From Branchiostoma floridae (taxonomy: Eukaryota; Chordata; Leptocardii; Amphioxiformes; Branchiostomatidae), in assembly GCF_000003815.2 (NCBI RefSeq), contig NC_049995.1, forward strand, positions 52,845 through 116,844: 64,000 nucleotides of DNA. Direction: 5' to 3'. The first letter of the stretch is position 1. The text below holds more notes on this DNA, generated by a model. That model worked only from the letters and a program-made list of their open reading frames with translations, was not told the DNA's origin and searched no databases. The DNA is not shown here.

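Overview
The window is eukaryotic, most likely an invertebrate deuterostome and probably a lancelet (Branchiostoma). The basis is small phase-1 exons in GT-AG introns, a uromodulin-type D8C domain combined with CUB, CCP, VWA, EGF, NIDO, AMOP and VWD modules on one strand, and introns packed with LINEs, MITEs and fold-back elements. The organism call is inference. Two assembly gaps (13098-13197 and 14587-15359) interrupt the sequence.

Layout: 1-1968 is the 3' part of a CR1/Jockey-like LINE, followed by a short tandem repeat and a TTAA-flanked MITE (3572-4486). From 4808 to the right edge I read one very large plus-strand gene, about 52 coding exons and about 11.4 kb of coding sequence so far, 3' end outside the window. 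Its predicted order is: signal peptide; Thr/Ser-rich mucin block 1; CUB; CCP; (broken EGF exon); VWA in three exons; three [D8C-EGF] units; EGF; an unrecognised eight-cysteine module; mucin block 2; CCP; variant EGF; seven EGFs; NIDO; AMOP; VWD; a MUC4-type tail; then a run of EGF modules cut by the window edge. Almost every module boundary is a phase-1 intron and the phases chain without conflict, which is the main reason for treating the region as one gene. It could still be two neighbouring genes.

The NIDO-AMOP-VWD-EGF core is the MUC4-type arrangement. Mucin blocks, a GDPH motif in the VWD domain, D8C modules and a VWA with intact metal-site residues suggest a secreted or membrane-anchored, heavily O-glycosylated mucin-like protein. 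No transmembrane segment is seen before the window ends.

The introns record layered transposition. The VWA intron (14124-23459) holds a hAT-MITE relic split by a CR1-like LINE, itself split by an RTE-like LINE with a 13-bp target duplication. The intron after the first D8C exon holds a 4.4-kb TTAA-flanked element with 0.74-kb inverted repeats and a decayed gene of a recurrent invertebrate family, and a hAT MITE with an 8-bp target duplication sits inside it. A piggyBac-like MITE family rich in TGACGTCA and YY1-like motifs occurs five times, once about 320 bp upstream of the predicted start codon.
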